Assembly (NCBI RefSeq): GCF_000337835.1
Contig: NZ_AOLM01000003.1
Coordinates: forward strand, 1 to 64,000
Direction of reading: 5' to 3'
Length of the DNA: 64,000 nucleotides
DNA from: Haloferax sulfurifontis ATCC BAA-897
Lineage (GTDB): Archaea; Halobacteriota; Halobacteria; Halobacteriales; Haloferacaceae
A program made the position numbers and the translations under genes. This document shows, one piece after another, positions 1 through 8,491 of the stretch. The notes beneath the pieces are model-generated. The model was not told where the DNA came from, did not search any database, and worked only from the letters and a program-made list of their open reading frames with translations. Each line of letters begins with the position of its first letter. Within the stretch, counting starts at the first letter, position 1.

Positions 1-1006
1 CGAACGTGGCCGCGAGGTCGGCCGCGACGGTCGGCGAGCGCGCGACGACGCCCCAGCCGCGGCTCTTTCGCCCGCCCGTCCCCGCGGGCTTCCAGTTTTC
101 GGTCATGACGAGCGCCGCGTCGTCGACGACGGCGTACTTCGGGTGGTGAAACGAGTGGGGGTCGCCGACGACCCGGACCGAGACGCCGGCGTCGGCGAGA
201 CGGTCGAGGACGCGCGCGGACCGCCGCGGGAAGCCGCCGACCGGGCTGTCTTCGACCAGTACCGAGACGGCGACACCGCGTTCGCGCGCGGCGACGAGTT
301 CGTCCGCGACGCGCGCGGAGGAGACGACGTAGCCCGCGAGCAGAATCCGCTCGTCGGCCGCCCGGAGCGTCGCTATCGGGCGGTCCGGCGAGTCGGGGAG
401 GACGAACAGCGTCGCGTTCGCGGGGCCGTGGGTCGTGACGTTCCGCCGCGGGAGCGCCCGCGGCCACCACGACCACGCGCCGTCTCGCCGTTCGAGGAGC
501 GCGCCCTCGCGGCTTCGCTCGTAGCTGAGGCGGTCGGCGACGACGCCGTTTCCGCCCTCGCCGTCGTCACCGACGACGCGGAGCGTGACCGTCTCGCCGC
601 CGTTCGCGAGGTCGAGACCGGACGCGACGACGGGGCGGTCGGTCAGGTTCGACGCCGCGGCCGGGTCGGTGGCGACGGCGACCGTGCCGCCGGGCGCGAC
701 GAACGAGACGGTCTCCTCGCCGTCGGACAGCGAGAGTTCGGTTCCCGCGGGCGCGGCGACGGCGACGAACTCGCCGCGGTCGTCGGGCGTCGCCGGGTCG
801 GGGAGCGCGGAGACGATGCGCGGTTCGCCCGATGCCGATGGGTCGGCGGTGGTGGTGGGGGCGGTAGAGGCGGTGGTGGGAGTGGCCGAGTCGGTCGCGT
901 CCTCCGTTCCCGGCGCGGCCGCTATCGGCGCGGGGACGACGGCCGCGGCCGCGAGCAGGACGACGAGCGAGGCGGCGAACGCGGCGGTGAGTGGCCGGCG
1001 GGACAC
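1..1006 (-). CDS. Phospholipase-D-fold secreted protein with N-terminal LTD-like domain (3' end cut by window)
   Basis: Partial: the frame starts at a GTG at 1006 and runs off the left edge with no stop. A hydrophobic stretch (about residues 6-30) looks like a signal peptide or membrane anchor and is followed by a Thr/Ser/Ala-rich linker to about 60. Residues about 65-160 resemble a lamin-tail-type beta domain (ending in a DGEETV-type segment). A PLD domain follows, with one HxKx4D motif at H288, K290 and D295 (HHPKYAVVDD). PLD-fold enzymes normally need two such motifs; the second would lie outside the window. Probably an extracytoplasmic phosphodiesterase or nuclease. The substrate cannot be told. 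Confidence 0.8.
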   Translation of the reverse strand, partial: MSRRPLTAAFAASLVVLLAAAAVVPAPIAAAPGTEDATDSATPTTASTAPTTTADPSASGEPRIVSALPDPATPDDRGEFVAVAAPAGTELSLSDGEETVSFVAPGGTVAVATDPAAASNLTDRPVVASGLDLANGGETVTLRVVGDDGEGGNGVVADRLSYERSREGALLERRDGAWSWWPRALPRRNVTTHGPANATLFVLPDSPDRPIATLRAADERILLAGYVVSSARVADELVAARERGVAVSVLVEDSPVGGFPRRSARVLDRLADAGVSVRVVGDPHSFHHPKYAVVDDAALVMTENWKPAGTGGRKSRGWGVVARSPTVAADLAATF

Positions 1007-1129
1007 ACCCCGCGGTGGTCGCGTTCGCCTACAAAAACGTTCGCGACCGGGGACTCAGCGCGGGTGACTGCGAGAGAAATGGAACTAAAGGGGACCGCAG
1101 AACCGCCGGGGTGCCGCGTCGGTCGCGTC

Positions 1130-2389
1130 TCAGACGGTCGCTTCGGCCTCGACGTCGTCGCCGAGGAACTCGGCGGCGAGCTCGGCCTCGCGCTGGACGA
1201 GGAACGAGCGGTCGTCGGTGTAGCCGGCGGCCGCTTCGAGCGCGTCTTGCGTGCCGATCTGCCGGAGCGCCCACGCGGCGCTGGCGCGGACGGAGTCCAC
1301 GTCGTCGTCGCCGACGACGTCCGAGAGCGGCTCGACGGCGCGGGTGTCGCCGATGAGGCCGAGCGCGCGCGCGGCGGCCGAACGGACGTTGTCGTTCTCG
1401 GTGACGAGCTTGTTCGCGATGGGCTGGGTCGCCTCCTCGGAGCCGATTTCGCCGAGCGCCTTGAACACGACCTTCTGGAGCGCGGGGTCGCTGTCGGTGT
1501 CGACGTAGTCGACGAGCATCTCGACGCCCTCCTCGGCGGCCATCTTCCCGATGGCCTTGATGACGCCCTTGTCGCGGCGCTTGGCCTGCCCCTCGATGGT
1601 CTCGTAGGCGCGGTCGTCGTTCATCCGCGTGAACGCCTCGATGCAGTACTCCTGCATGAAGTCGGACTGGAAGCTCTCGAAGGCGAGGGCAATCATCTCG
1701 ACGTTGCCGCGCTTTTCGTGTTCCTTCAGCGCCGACAGCTCCGGCGGGTAGTCCTTGTAGTGGCCGAGCACGTCGTAGAAGCCCTGCACTTGGAGCTTCT
1801 CTCGCGTTTCGAGGTCGTCCCACTCCTGGGCGTCGTCGAGGCCGTCCGCGAGGCCGTCGGCGACCCCGATGAGGTCCGCGATGGTCTCCGCGTCCTCGTC
1901 GGCGTCGAGGTCGGCGGCTTCGACGGCCGCGATGGCGTCGTCGACGGCGGCGGTCAGCGCGTCCTCGTCGTCGCCGTCGACCGAGACGCCCGCGTCGAGC
2001 ACGCCGTTGAACTCGTCGGCGAACGTCTCGACCGCGGCGACGATTTCGCCTTCGCCCTGCTCGGTCCACCGGGTGTCCGTAATCGTGGACTTGGCTTCTT
2101 CGAGCGTCTCGACGGCGTCTTCGGCGTAGGGGCCGCGCTGGGATTCGAGGTCGTCGCGCAGGTCGGACAGGCGCGACTCGAGCTCCTCGGCGGGGTCCTC
2201 TTCGTCTTCGTCGTCCGGTTCGGGCAGGTCCGCGGCCTCCACGTCGGCCTCGATGCCGTCGAGCGTGGCCTCGACCTCGTCGAGGTCGGCTTCGGTCTCG
2301 GCCGCGTCGAGAGCCTCCTCGGCCTCGGTCAGGCGCTCGTCGAAGCTCTCGGGCGAGAGTTCTGTCGTATCGTCGTCCCCGTCACTCAT
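1130..2389 (-). CDS. HEAT-repeat (PBS lyase-like) scaffold protein
   Basis: 419 residues, ATG start. The first ~180 residues are very acidic and predicted helical or coiled. The C-terminal half consists of repeated two-helix units with the HEAT signature, for example ALGEIGSEEATQPIANKL and ALGLIGDTRAVEPLSDVV. Such proteins are protein-binding scaffolds; the PBS-lyase label comes from the family name and does not imply phycobilin chemistry. No catalytic residues are seen. It is divergent from the carbon-nitrogen hydrolase at 2510. Partner unknown. Confidence 0.85.
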   Translation of the reverse strand: MSDGDDDTTELSPESFDERLTEAEEALDAAETEADLDEVEATLDGIEADVEAADLPEPDDEDEEDPAEELESRLSDLRDDLESQRGPYAEDAVETLEEAKSTITDTRWTEQGEGEIVAAVETFADEFNGVLDAGVSVDGDDEDALTAAVDDAIAAVEAADLDADEDAETIADLIGVADGLADGLDDAQEWDDLETREKLQVQGFYDVLGHYKDYPPELSALKEHEKRGNVEMIALAFESFQSDFMQEYCIEAFTRMNDDRAYETIEGQAKRRDKGVIKAIGKMAAEEGVEMLVDYVDTDSDPALQKVVFKALGEIGSEEATQPIANKLVTENDNVRSAAARALGLIGDTRAVEPLSDVVGDDDVDSVRASAAWALRQIGTQDALEAAAGYTDDRSFLVQREAELAAEFLGDDVEAEATV

Positions 2390-2509
2390 ATGCCGGAAGT
2401 CCGTTCGACTGTAAAAAGAGCGTTTCCCTTCGCTCCGCGTCTCCGGACCGGGGACCGACCGTCGATTCCATCCGGGTCACTTTTTCTCGACCCGCCCGTT
2501 CCACCGAGC

Positions 2510-3274
2510 GTGACCGGTCCAACCATCGCCGTGCCACAGCGCGCCGCGTTCGACCTCGACCCGGCGCGAAACGAGGCGGACGTGCGCGCCCGCGCCGCCG
2601 ACCTCCCCGAGTCGGTCGATGTCGCGCTGTTCTCCGAGTACGCGCTCACGGGGTTCGTCGCCGACACTCGCGCGTTCAGCGGCGCGATACCTCGGGAGCG
2701 CGCGACCGACTTCCTCGCCTCGGTCGCCGCCGAAAACGCGTTCGACGTGCTCGCGGGCTACCTCGAACGCGACGGCGAGACGCTCTACAACGCGGCCGCC
2801 TACGTCCGCCCCGACGGCTCGGCGACCGTCTACCGCAAGCGACACCTCTGGGGCGGCGAGGCCGCGGTCGTCACGCCGGGCGACGAACTTGTCGTCGCGG
2901 ACACGCCCGCGGGACGGACGGGACTCCTCACCTGCTACGACCTGAACTTCGTCGGCGACAGCGCCGCGCTGACCGACGAGCGAGTCGACGCCCTGTTCGT
3001 CGTCGGCGCGTGGCCCGCCGCCCACTCGACGAACTGGCGACTGCTCTGTCGCGCCCGCGCCCTCGACGGGGTCCGATGGCTCGTCGGCGCGAACCGGACG
3101 GGAAGCGGGTCGATTTCGGGGACTGCGGGCACGGAGTACGCGGGTCGCTCGCTCGTCGTCAGGCCCGACGGCGTCGTCGCGGCGGCGCTGAACCGCGGCG
3201 AGCGCGACCTCGTCTGGACGCTCGACCGCGACCTGCTCGCCGAACAGCGCGCGTTCGTCGGGTCGGTAGAGTAG
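2510..3274 (+). CDS. Carbon-nitrogen hydrolase (nitrilase superfamily)
   Basis: 254 residues from a GTG at 2510. The frame stays open far upstream, but family similarity starts with the strand TGPTIAVPQ, so the GTG is preferred. The Glu-Lys-Cys triad is visible: E43 (FSEYALTGF), K110 (VYRKRHLW) and C142 (LLTCYDLNF). Enzymes of this fold hydrolyse amides or nitriles through a cysteine thioester; this short single-domain form looks like an omega-amidase/carbamoylase-type member. The substrate is not predictable. It is divergent from the HEAT-repeat gene and followed after 63 bases by the flavin oxidoreductase. Confidence 0.85.
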   Translation: MTGPTIAVPQRAAFDLDPARNEADVRARAADLPESVDVALFSEYALTGFVADTRAFSGAIPRERATDFLASVAAENAFDVLAGYLERDGETLYNAAAYVRPDGSATVYRKRHLWGGEAAVVTPGDELVVADTPAGRTGLLTCYDLNFVGDSAALTDERVDALFVVGAWPAAHSTNWRLLCRARALDGVRWLVGANRTGSGSISGTAGTEYAGRSLVVRPDGVVAAALNRGERDLVWTLDRDLLAEQRAFVGSVE

Positions 3275-3337
3275 CCGGAACCGGACTGCATCACCGGAAC
3301 CGAGGGGGGTTTTTCCGCCCCCGCCCAATCGGGGTCG

Positions 3338-4426
3338 ATGACGGACACGCTCTTTACGCCGCTTTCGCTCCGCGAGACGGAGGTCCGAAACCGAATCATG
3401 GTCTCGCCGATGTGCCAGTACTCCTCGACCGACGGCTTCGCCGAGGACTGGCATCTCGTCCACCTCGGCAGTCGCGCCGTCGGCGGCGCGGGCATCGTGA
3501 TGTCCGAGGCGACGGCCGTCTCCCCCGAGGGGCGCATCACGCCGAACGACCTCGGCATCTGGTCGGACGACCACGTCGAGAAGCTCAGCCAGATAACCTC
3601 GTTCGTCTCGTCGATGGGAAGCACGCCGGCCGTCCAACTCGCCCACGCGGGCCGGAAGGCGAGCAAGTCCCGGCCGTGGGAGGGAAGCGAGCCGGTCGCG
3701 CCCGAAGGCGGCGGGTGGACAACCGTCGCACCCAGCGACGCGCCGTGGCCCTACGAGGGCGAGGCCCCGCCGACTCGAAAGCTATCGACCGACGGCATCG
3801 CGGGCGTCGTCGACGACTTCCGCGCCGCGGCCGAGCGCGCCCTCGACGCCGGCTTCGAAATCGCCGAGGTTCACGCGGCCCACGGCTACCTCCTCCACGA
3901 GTTCCTCTCGCCGGTCACGAACCGGCGCGACGACGAGTACGGCGGTTCGTTCGAGAACCGCACGCGGCTCGTCCGCGAGGTCACGGAAGCGGTCCGCGAG
4001 GTCTGGCCCGACGACAAGCCCGTCTTCGTCCGCATCTCGGCGACCGACTGGCTGGACGACCGCGAGTCGTGGGACATCGAGCAGTCGGTCCGCCTCGCGG
4101 CCGCCCTCGACGACCTCGGCGTCGACCTCGTCGACGTGAGCGCCGGCGGCATCCACCCCGACCAGCGGATTCCGAACACCGGCCCCGGCTATCAGATTCC
4201 CTTCGCGGAGGTCATCCGCGAGGAGACCGACGCGACGGTCGGCGCGGTCGGCGGCATCCGAACCGCGCGCCACGCCGACGAGGTCGTCCGAAACGGCCGG
4301 GCCGACCTCGCCATCGTCGGCCGCGAGCACCTCTACGACCCGTACTTCGCGCTCCACGCCGCGGACGAACTCGCCGCAGACGCGGAGTGGCCGCCGCAGT
4401 ACCAGCGCGCCGTCCCGCGTCGGTAA
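3338..4426 (+). CDS. NADH:flavin oxidoreductase, Old Yellow Enzyme family (YqjM-like)
   Basis: 362 residues forming an FMN-binding TIM barrel. The N-terminal MVSPMCQYS segment carries the cysteine at 26 typical of the YqjM subgroup. The paired histidines H179 and H182 (EVHAAHGYLLHEF) that bind the substrate carbonyl are present, as are the conserved GSFENR segment and a C-terminal phosphate-binding region (GAVGGIRTA ... ADLAIVGREHL). These enzymes reduce activated C=C bonds with NAD(P)H. The natural substrate is unknown. Probably its own transcript or co-transcribed with the upstream hydrolase. Confidence 0.9.
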   Translation: MTDTLFTPLSLRETEVRNRIMVSPMCQYSSTDGFAEDWHLVHLGSRAVGGAGIVMSEATAVSPEGRITPNDLGIWSDDHVEKLSQITSFVSSMGSTPAVQLAHAGRKASKSRPWEGSEPVAPEGGGWTTVAPSDAPWPYEGEAPPTRKLSTDGIAGVVDDFRAAAERALDAGFEIAEVHAAHGYLLHEFLSPVTNRRDDEYGGSFENRTRLVREVTEAVREVWPDDKPVFVRISATDWLDDRESWDIEQSVRLAAALDDLGVDLVDVSAGGIHPDQRIPNTGPGYQIPFAEVIREETDATVGAVGGIRTARHADEVVRNGRADLAIVGREHLYDPYFALHAADELAADAEWPPQYQRAVPRR

Positions 4427-4500
4427 GGAAGCGACTCTCGGACCGAACTGATTTTCCACTCCCTCGAACGCTTATCCCCGCGGCGGCCCAACCGTGGCCC

Positions 4501-5307
4501 ATGAGCGACCGACGACGCGACGACGACATCCTCGACTTACTCGACGAACTCGGGGACACACTCGACGAACTCGGCGCGGAACTCCGCGAGGAGCGCGACC
4601 GCAACCGGGGCCGCGACCGCGGCCGACGCGTCACCGGCGACGACCGATTTCGGCCCCCGCGTCCCCCGACGTTCGGCGAGGTCCTGCGGTTCACCGAGTC
4701 GTACACCATCCCGACGGTCATCGCCGTCCTCGAAGCGACTATCGCCTCTCTCGAACTGCTCCGCCGCCTCATGCGGGTTTCCGACCCCGGCCGCGCGATG
4801 GAAGACGCCCGAGGCGAGACGGAGTCCCGGATGCGAAACGTCCCGAAGAGCGCCGTCTCCGGCGTCGACCGCGCCCTCGACGAACTCAGAAACGCGCTCT
4901 CGGAGGCCGACTTGCCCTCGAACCCCGAGGCTCGGGACGTGATGGACCGCGCCCGCTCGCTGGCCGACGAACTCGACGCCCGAATCACCGAGGCCGAACG
5001 CGAGCGGACCTCCCGCGAGCGCCGCTGGCGCGAGGACGAGCGCACGTTCGAATCCGAGTGGCAACGGCGCGACGAGAGCCGGCGCTCCCGCGACGAAACG
5101 CCCTCCCGCGACCCCGAACCGGTCGGCACGGGGCCGGTCCGAATCGACGTGACCGAGGAGGCCGACCCGGACGTCGACGACGGCGGGAGCGGCGAGCCGA
5201 CCGTCGACGTCGACGCCGAACTGGAGTCGATTAAGCGCGAAGTGAAAGGCGACGACGAGGGCGACGGAACCGACGCGGACGCGGGCGACGAACCGAGCGA
5301 CCGCTGA
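4501..5307 (+). CDS. Haloarchaeal conserved hypothetical, acidic coiled-coil protein
   Basis: 268 residues, ATG at 4501. The N-terminus is highly charged (DILDLLDELGDTLDELGAEL). A short apolar segment at about 75-100 (IPTVIAVLEATIASLELL) may be amphipathic or membrane-associated. A long charged helical region follows, with an Arg/Glu-rich stretch (RERRWREDERTFESEW) and a disordered acidic tail. No catalytic motif is recognised and no family function is known to me. Its good start, stop and codon use, and its conserved-looking helical core, make it a real gene. Role unknown. Confidence 0.75.
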   Translation: MSDRRRDDDILDLLDELGDTLDELGAELREERDRNRGRDRGRRVTGDDRFRPPRPPTFGEVLRFTESYTIPTVIAVLEATIASLELLRRLMRVSDPGRAMEDARGETESRMRNVPKSAVSGVDRALDELRNALSEADLPSNPEARDVMDRARSLADELDARITEAERERTSRERRWREDERTFESEWQRRDESRRSRDETPSRDPEPVGTGPVRIDVTEEADPDVDDGGSGEPTVDVDAELESIKREVKGDDEGDGTDADAGDEPSDR

Positions 5308-5336
5308 GCGCGGCACCCCCGAGCTCTGCGTTCGAC

Positions 5337-5810
5337 TCAGCGCGTCGGTCGCACGGCCACGCGGACCACGTCGCCGACCCACGCCGAAAGCCCGAGGAGC
5401 GCGCCGCCCGCGCCGCCGGCCACGAGGACGGGCGTGAACTGCACGCCGCTGACGAGGACGAAAAGCGCGAACAGAAGCGAGATGACGCCGACGAGCGCCA
5501 GCGCCGCCGCCGCGCCGAGTCGCCACCACGCGAGGTCGGTCGCCTTCGAAGTCTCGCGGACGACTCGGGCCACGCCCGCGGCGACGACGCCGAGGCCGAC
5601 GAGATAGGCGGCGAACAGCACGTCGTAGCCCGCACCCGCGGACCCGAACGCGACTTCGAGGGCGTCGAAGCCGACGACGAGCAGGTACGTCGGCAGTTGG
5701 AGCGGTTGGAACTGGACGCCGTAGCCGAGGCCGTACAGCCCGGCCAGTACCGCCGTGGCGACCGCCGCGTCGCGCGCGAAGGAGACGGAGACGCCGCTGG
5801 TGCGGTTCAT
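5337..5810 (-). CDS. Small integral membrane protein, unknown function
   Basis: 157 residues. The start is the ATG at 5810 (MNRTSGVSVSFARD); the frame is open further upstream, but that extension is Ser/Arg-rich junk. Four hydrophobic segments are evident: near 14-30, 58-76, 93-116 and 122-142, separated by short polar loops. No transporter signature is seen. It ends about 30 bases from the convergent coiled-coil gene and has a different promoter from the DUF35-type gene behind it. Function unknown. Confidence 0.7.
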   Translation of the reverse strand: MNRTSGVSVSFARDAAVATAVLAGLYGLGYGVQFQPLQLPTYLLVVGFDALEVAFGSAGAGYDVLFAAYLVGLGVVAAGVARVVRETSKATDLAWWRLGAAAALALVGVISLLFALFVLVSGVQFTPVLVAGGAGGALLGLSAWVGDVVRVAVRPTR

Positions 5811-5850
5811 ACCCGAGATAGAAGGTGTAGTTATATCAACACTCGCCCGC

Positions 5851-6225
5851 TCAGAGCGGTTCGAAGCGGTAGCCGTCCCACTCTTGACTCGCGGGCTCGC
5901 GGATGCCCGCGCCGGGCTCGCGGAGTTCCTCGCAGTAGACCGGTCGCACCTCGTCGCCGATGTCGACCTCGTCCTCACCAGTGACCTGCCCGATTGCGCG
6001 GACGGGTTCGCCGTCCACGTCGAACTCGACGATGGCGAGCGTGTTGGGCTGGCGGACGCCCGGCGGCGTCGCCGTCGATTTCGTCCACGTCAGCACCGTC
6101 GCCGTGTAGTCGCTGAGGTCGACCGTGCCGACCGGCTCCTCGCCGCCGGGGCCGACCGGGTGGCCGGGGTAGGTGATGCTCCCGTCGGGGTAGCGGTACG
6201 CCTCCATTGGGGGATTGTCGGACAT
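5851..6225 (-). CDS. OB-fold (DUF35-type) acyl-CoA-binding partner of the thiolase-like protein
   Basis: 124 residues, ATG at 6225. The C-terminal half reads as the OB-fold of the DUF35/ACAC family (LAIVEFDVDGEPVRAIGQV). In characterised archaea such proteins bridge thiolase and HMG-CoA synthase and channel acyl-CoA. The usual N-terminal zinc ribbon is not intact: only one cysteine is present (VYCEEL), and the position where a ribbon would sit reads YPDGSITYPGHPVGP. Its ATG overlaps the stop of the thiolase-like gene by one base (TAATG), so the two are translationally coupled. Confidence 0.8.
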   Translation of the reverse strand: MSDNPPMEAYRYPDGSITYPGHPVGPGGEEPVGTVDLSDYTATVLTWTKSTATPPGVRQPNTLAIVEFDVDGEPVRAIGQVTGEDEVDIGDEVRPVYCEELREPGAGIREPASQEWDGYRFEPL

Positions 6226-7376
6226 TATCGGGACTCCATGATGGTCGTGGTCACGCAGTTGCCGAAGCCGCCGACGTTGCACGCGAGGCCCACGTCGGCG
6301 TCGACCTGCCGCTCGCCTGCGTCACCGATGAGCTGTTTGTAAATCTCGTACACCTGCGCGACGCCCGAGGCCCCGAGGGGGTGGCCCTTCGACTTCAGGC
6401 CGCCGGACGTGTTGATGGGGAGGTCGCCGTCGCGGTCGGTGACGCCCTCGTCGACGGCCTTCCAGCCCTCGCCCTTCTCGAAGAAGCCGAGGTCCTCCGA
6501 CTGGAGGAACTCGAGGATGGTGAACATGTCGTGGAGTTCGGCCACCTCGATGTCGTCGGGTTCGAGGTCGGCCATCTCGTAGGCGATTTCCGAGGAGTTG
6601 ACGACGCCGCCCATCGTGGTCGGGTCGGCGCGCTCGTGGACGACGTGGGTGTCGGTCGCGCCGCCGATGCCGGAGATGACGGCGTAGTCGTCGGTGTACT
6701 CGCGGGCGACCGACTCGGGGCAGAAGACGAGCGCCGCCGAGCCGTCGGTGATGGGACAGAAGTCGTAGAGGCGAAGCGGGTCGGCGACGACCGGCGAGTC
6801 GAGGACGGTGTCGAGGTCGACCTCCTTGCGGAACTGGGCGTGGGGGTTGTCCACGCCGTTTTTGTGGTTCTTGACGGCGACCTTTCCGAGCGACTCCCGG
6901 GGGGCGTCGTAGGTGTCGAGGTAGAGCCGGGCGGTCAGCCCCGCGAAGGAGGGAAGCGTCACGCCGTGTTTGTACTCCACCGGGTGGGTCAGCGAGGCGA
7001 TGACGTCCGTCGCCTCGGCGGTCGAGCGGTGGGTCATCTTCTCGCCGCCGACGAGCATCGTCATGTCGGACGCGCCGGAGGCGACGGACTGCCACGCGGC
7101 GTAGACGCCCGCGCCGCCGGACGAGGAGGTCTGGTCGATTCGGGCGGTGTAGGCGGGCATCGCCGCGAGGTCGTGGGCGAGGGCGTTCGGCACGCCCGTC
7201 TGGCCCTCGAACTCGCCGCTCGCCATGTTCGAGACGTAGAGGTGCTCGATTTCGTCGGGCGAGACGTCGGCGTCCGCGAGCGCGGCCTGCCCCGCCTCCG
7301 CGAGCAGTTCGCGAATCCACGCGTCCCGCTGGCCGAACTGGGTCATCGATGCACCGATAATCGCTACGCGGTCCAT
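6225..7376 (-). CDS. Thiolase-superfamily protein (acetyl-CoA acetyltransferase-like, SCP2 type)
   Basis: 383 residues; start ATG at 7376 (MDRVAIIGAS). The thiolase fold is clear: the C-terminal GHPLGASG motif supplies the catalytic histidine, and the ACNVGGFGNC segment supplies the second cysteine. The usual nucleophilic cysteine context (CASGG) reads SSSGG near residues 84-88, so the first catalytic cysteine appears replaced by serine. In archaea such genes sit with DUF35 partners and act in acetoacetyl-CoA/HMG-CoA or fatty-acid-type steps. Here catalysis is uncertain and the protein may be a structural or alternative-substrate member. Operon with the OB-fold gene. Confidence 0.85.
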   Translation of the reverse strand: MDRVAIIGASMTQFGQRDAWIRELLAEAGQAALADADVSPDEIEHLYVSNMASGEFEGQTGVPNALAHDLAAMPAYTARIDQTSSSGGAGVYAAWQSVASGASDMTMLVGGEKMTHRSTAEATDVIASLTHPVEYKHGVTLPSFAGLTARLYLDTYDAPRESLGKVAVKNHKNGVDNPHAQFRKEVDLDTVLDSPVVADPLRLYDFCPITDGSAALVFCPESVAREYTDDYAVISGIGGATDTHVVHERADPTTMGGVVNSSEIAYEMADLEPDDIEVAELHDMFTILEFLQSEDLGFFEKGEGWKAVDEGVTDRDGDLPINTSGGLKSKGHPLGASGVAQVYEIYKQLIGDAGERQVDADVGLACNVGGFGNCVTTTIMESR

Positions 7377-7469
7377 ACGCGCACGTCGTCGCACCGCGAT
7401 TTAAAACCGGACAATCCCTCGCCGACACGTCTCAAACCGTTTATCAGGCGGTCGCCCGAACGACCGGCC

Positions 7470-7883
7470 ATGGACGCCGAACGCCTCGCGCCGACGGTCG
7501 GAATCGTCGGCGCGCTGCTGCTCGCACTCGCCATCGCGATTCCCGCCGTCACCGTCGAGGCCGGGGACGGACAGGTGGCCGCCTACTACGCCGCGGGCCC
7601 GGTCGGCATCTCGTTCGTCGGGATGCTCGCGCTCCTCGAAACCGTCGTCTTCCTCTCGGGCAGACAGGAGCGGACCGACCCGGCGACGGCCGCCGGACTC
7701 GCCTTCGTGCTCTCGCTTTCGATGCTCGGCGTCGCCGCGCTGTGGTCGTTCTCCATCGACCAGACGCTCCTGTTCAGCTTCGACCAGCAGTACTCGTGGC
7801 TCACCTACCACCGCTGGTCCGTCGTGGCCGCCGCGTTCGTCACGTTCCTCGGCGGCGCGTGGTACGCCCGCGGCGTGTTGTAA
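7470..7883 (+). CDS. Small four-helix membrane protein, unknown function
   Basis: 137 residues, ATG at 7470. Four hydrophobic helices are apparent: residues about 9-27, 38-56, 71-90 and 113-133. Between helices 3 and 4 is an aromatic loop (DQTLLFSFDQQYSWLTYHRW). No motif suggests transport chemistry. It resembles the small haloarchaeal DUF-type membrane proteins; function unknown. It is divergent from the thiolase-like gene with about 90 bases between starts. Confidence 0.75.
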   Translation: MDAERLAPTVGIVGALLLALAIAIPAVTVEAGDGQVAAYYAAGPVGISFVGMLALLETVVFLSGRQERTDPATAAGLAFVLSLSMLGVAALWSFSIDQTLLFSFDQQYSWLTYHRWSVVAAAFVTFLGGAWYARGVL

Positions 7884-7980
7884 GCCGACCCGACGGAACG
7901 GAAACCGACTTCTCGCGGGCGCGCCGCGTCGAAGCACCCCGACGGTGTCCCCCGATTTTCCCGCCTCCGAGTCGAAAGGC

Positions 7981-7986
7981 CCTTAA
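7981..7986 (+). promoter_or_regulatory. Putative TATA box of the SRP RNA gene
   Basis: CCTTAA lies about 20-27 bases before the first base-paired nucleotides of the 7S RNA, the usual archaeal box A distance. Inferred from position only. Confidence 0.4.
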
Positions 7987-7999
7987 CAGTCGGTGGACA

Positions 8000-8323
8000 A
8001 TGAGGGAGTGGACTAGGTCGGGCAGTTAGGCCCTGCTCTCTACCCGCGAAATAGGTCTTCAGCGGGGACCGAACACGGGCGCGTCCGGTCAGACCGGCGC
8101 GGGCCCCGGAAGCCAACGTAGAAACCTCGTCCTTCGGGGACAGCGGCTCCGCGTACCCCTTCCGCAGGGAAGGGTTCGCGCGGTTCATCGGTGGTACCCC
8201 GCCAGGCGCGGAAGCGAGCAGCGGACCATCGGACGTGCGTCGCTCGAGGGATCGCGGGGTGGAGGAGGCAACCGGGATTCCCCACGTCGGAACGCCGGGC
8301 AACCTCGCTGTCCACCCATTCAT
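8000..8323 (+). ncRNA. ffs: Signal recognition particle (7S) RNA
   Basis: The RNA component of SRP, which targets membrane and Sec-dependent proteins co-translationally. The ends pair: 8000-8013 is complementary to 8310-8323 apart from a small internal loop (GTGGAC with GTCCAC, ATGA with TCAT). The SRP54-binding helix 8 is recognisable at about 8201-8222, with a GGAA tetraloop in CGCGGAAGCG flanked by the asymmetric-loop bases CCAGG and AGCAGC. A 5'-domain hairpin GGGCAG/CTGCTC is present at about 8020-8040. The length of about 310-320 nt fits haloarchaeal 7S RNA. Exact ends are uncertain by roughly 10 nt. No open frame here is credible. Confidence 0.93.
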
Positions 8324-8491
8324 ACCTCATTCGGTTACTCGCCGACCGACCGGTCTCTCGGTCGCGGACTCGACGCTCCGAGTCACCGAAGTCGTGTTCT
8401 CGCCGACATCGAGCGCGCGCGAGCGACCGCCGACTGTCGGCACTCGCCGGGCGTGAAATAGCATAAGGGGTCTGTTTCCCCGGAGAGGCGT

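Noticed and set aside
143..2509. Long upstream extension of the carbon-nitrogen hydrolase frame
   Set aside because: It runs antisense through the PLD and HEAT-repeat genes, is Arg/Gly/Val-rich and lacks family similarity; the enzyme starts at 2510.
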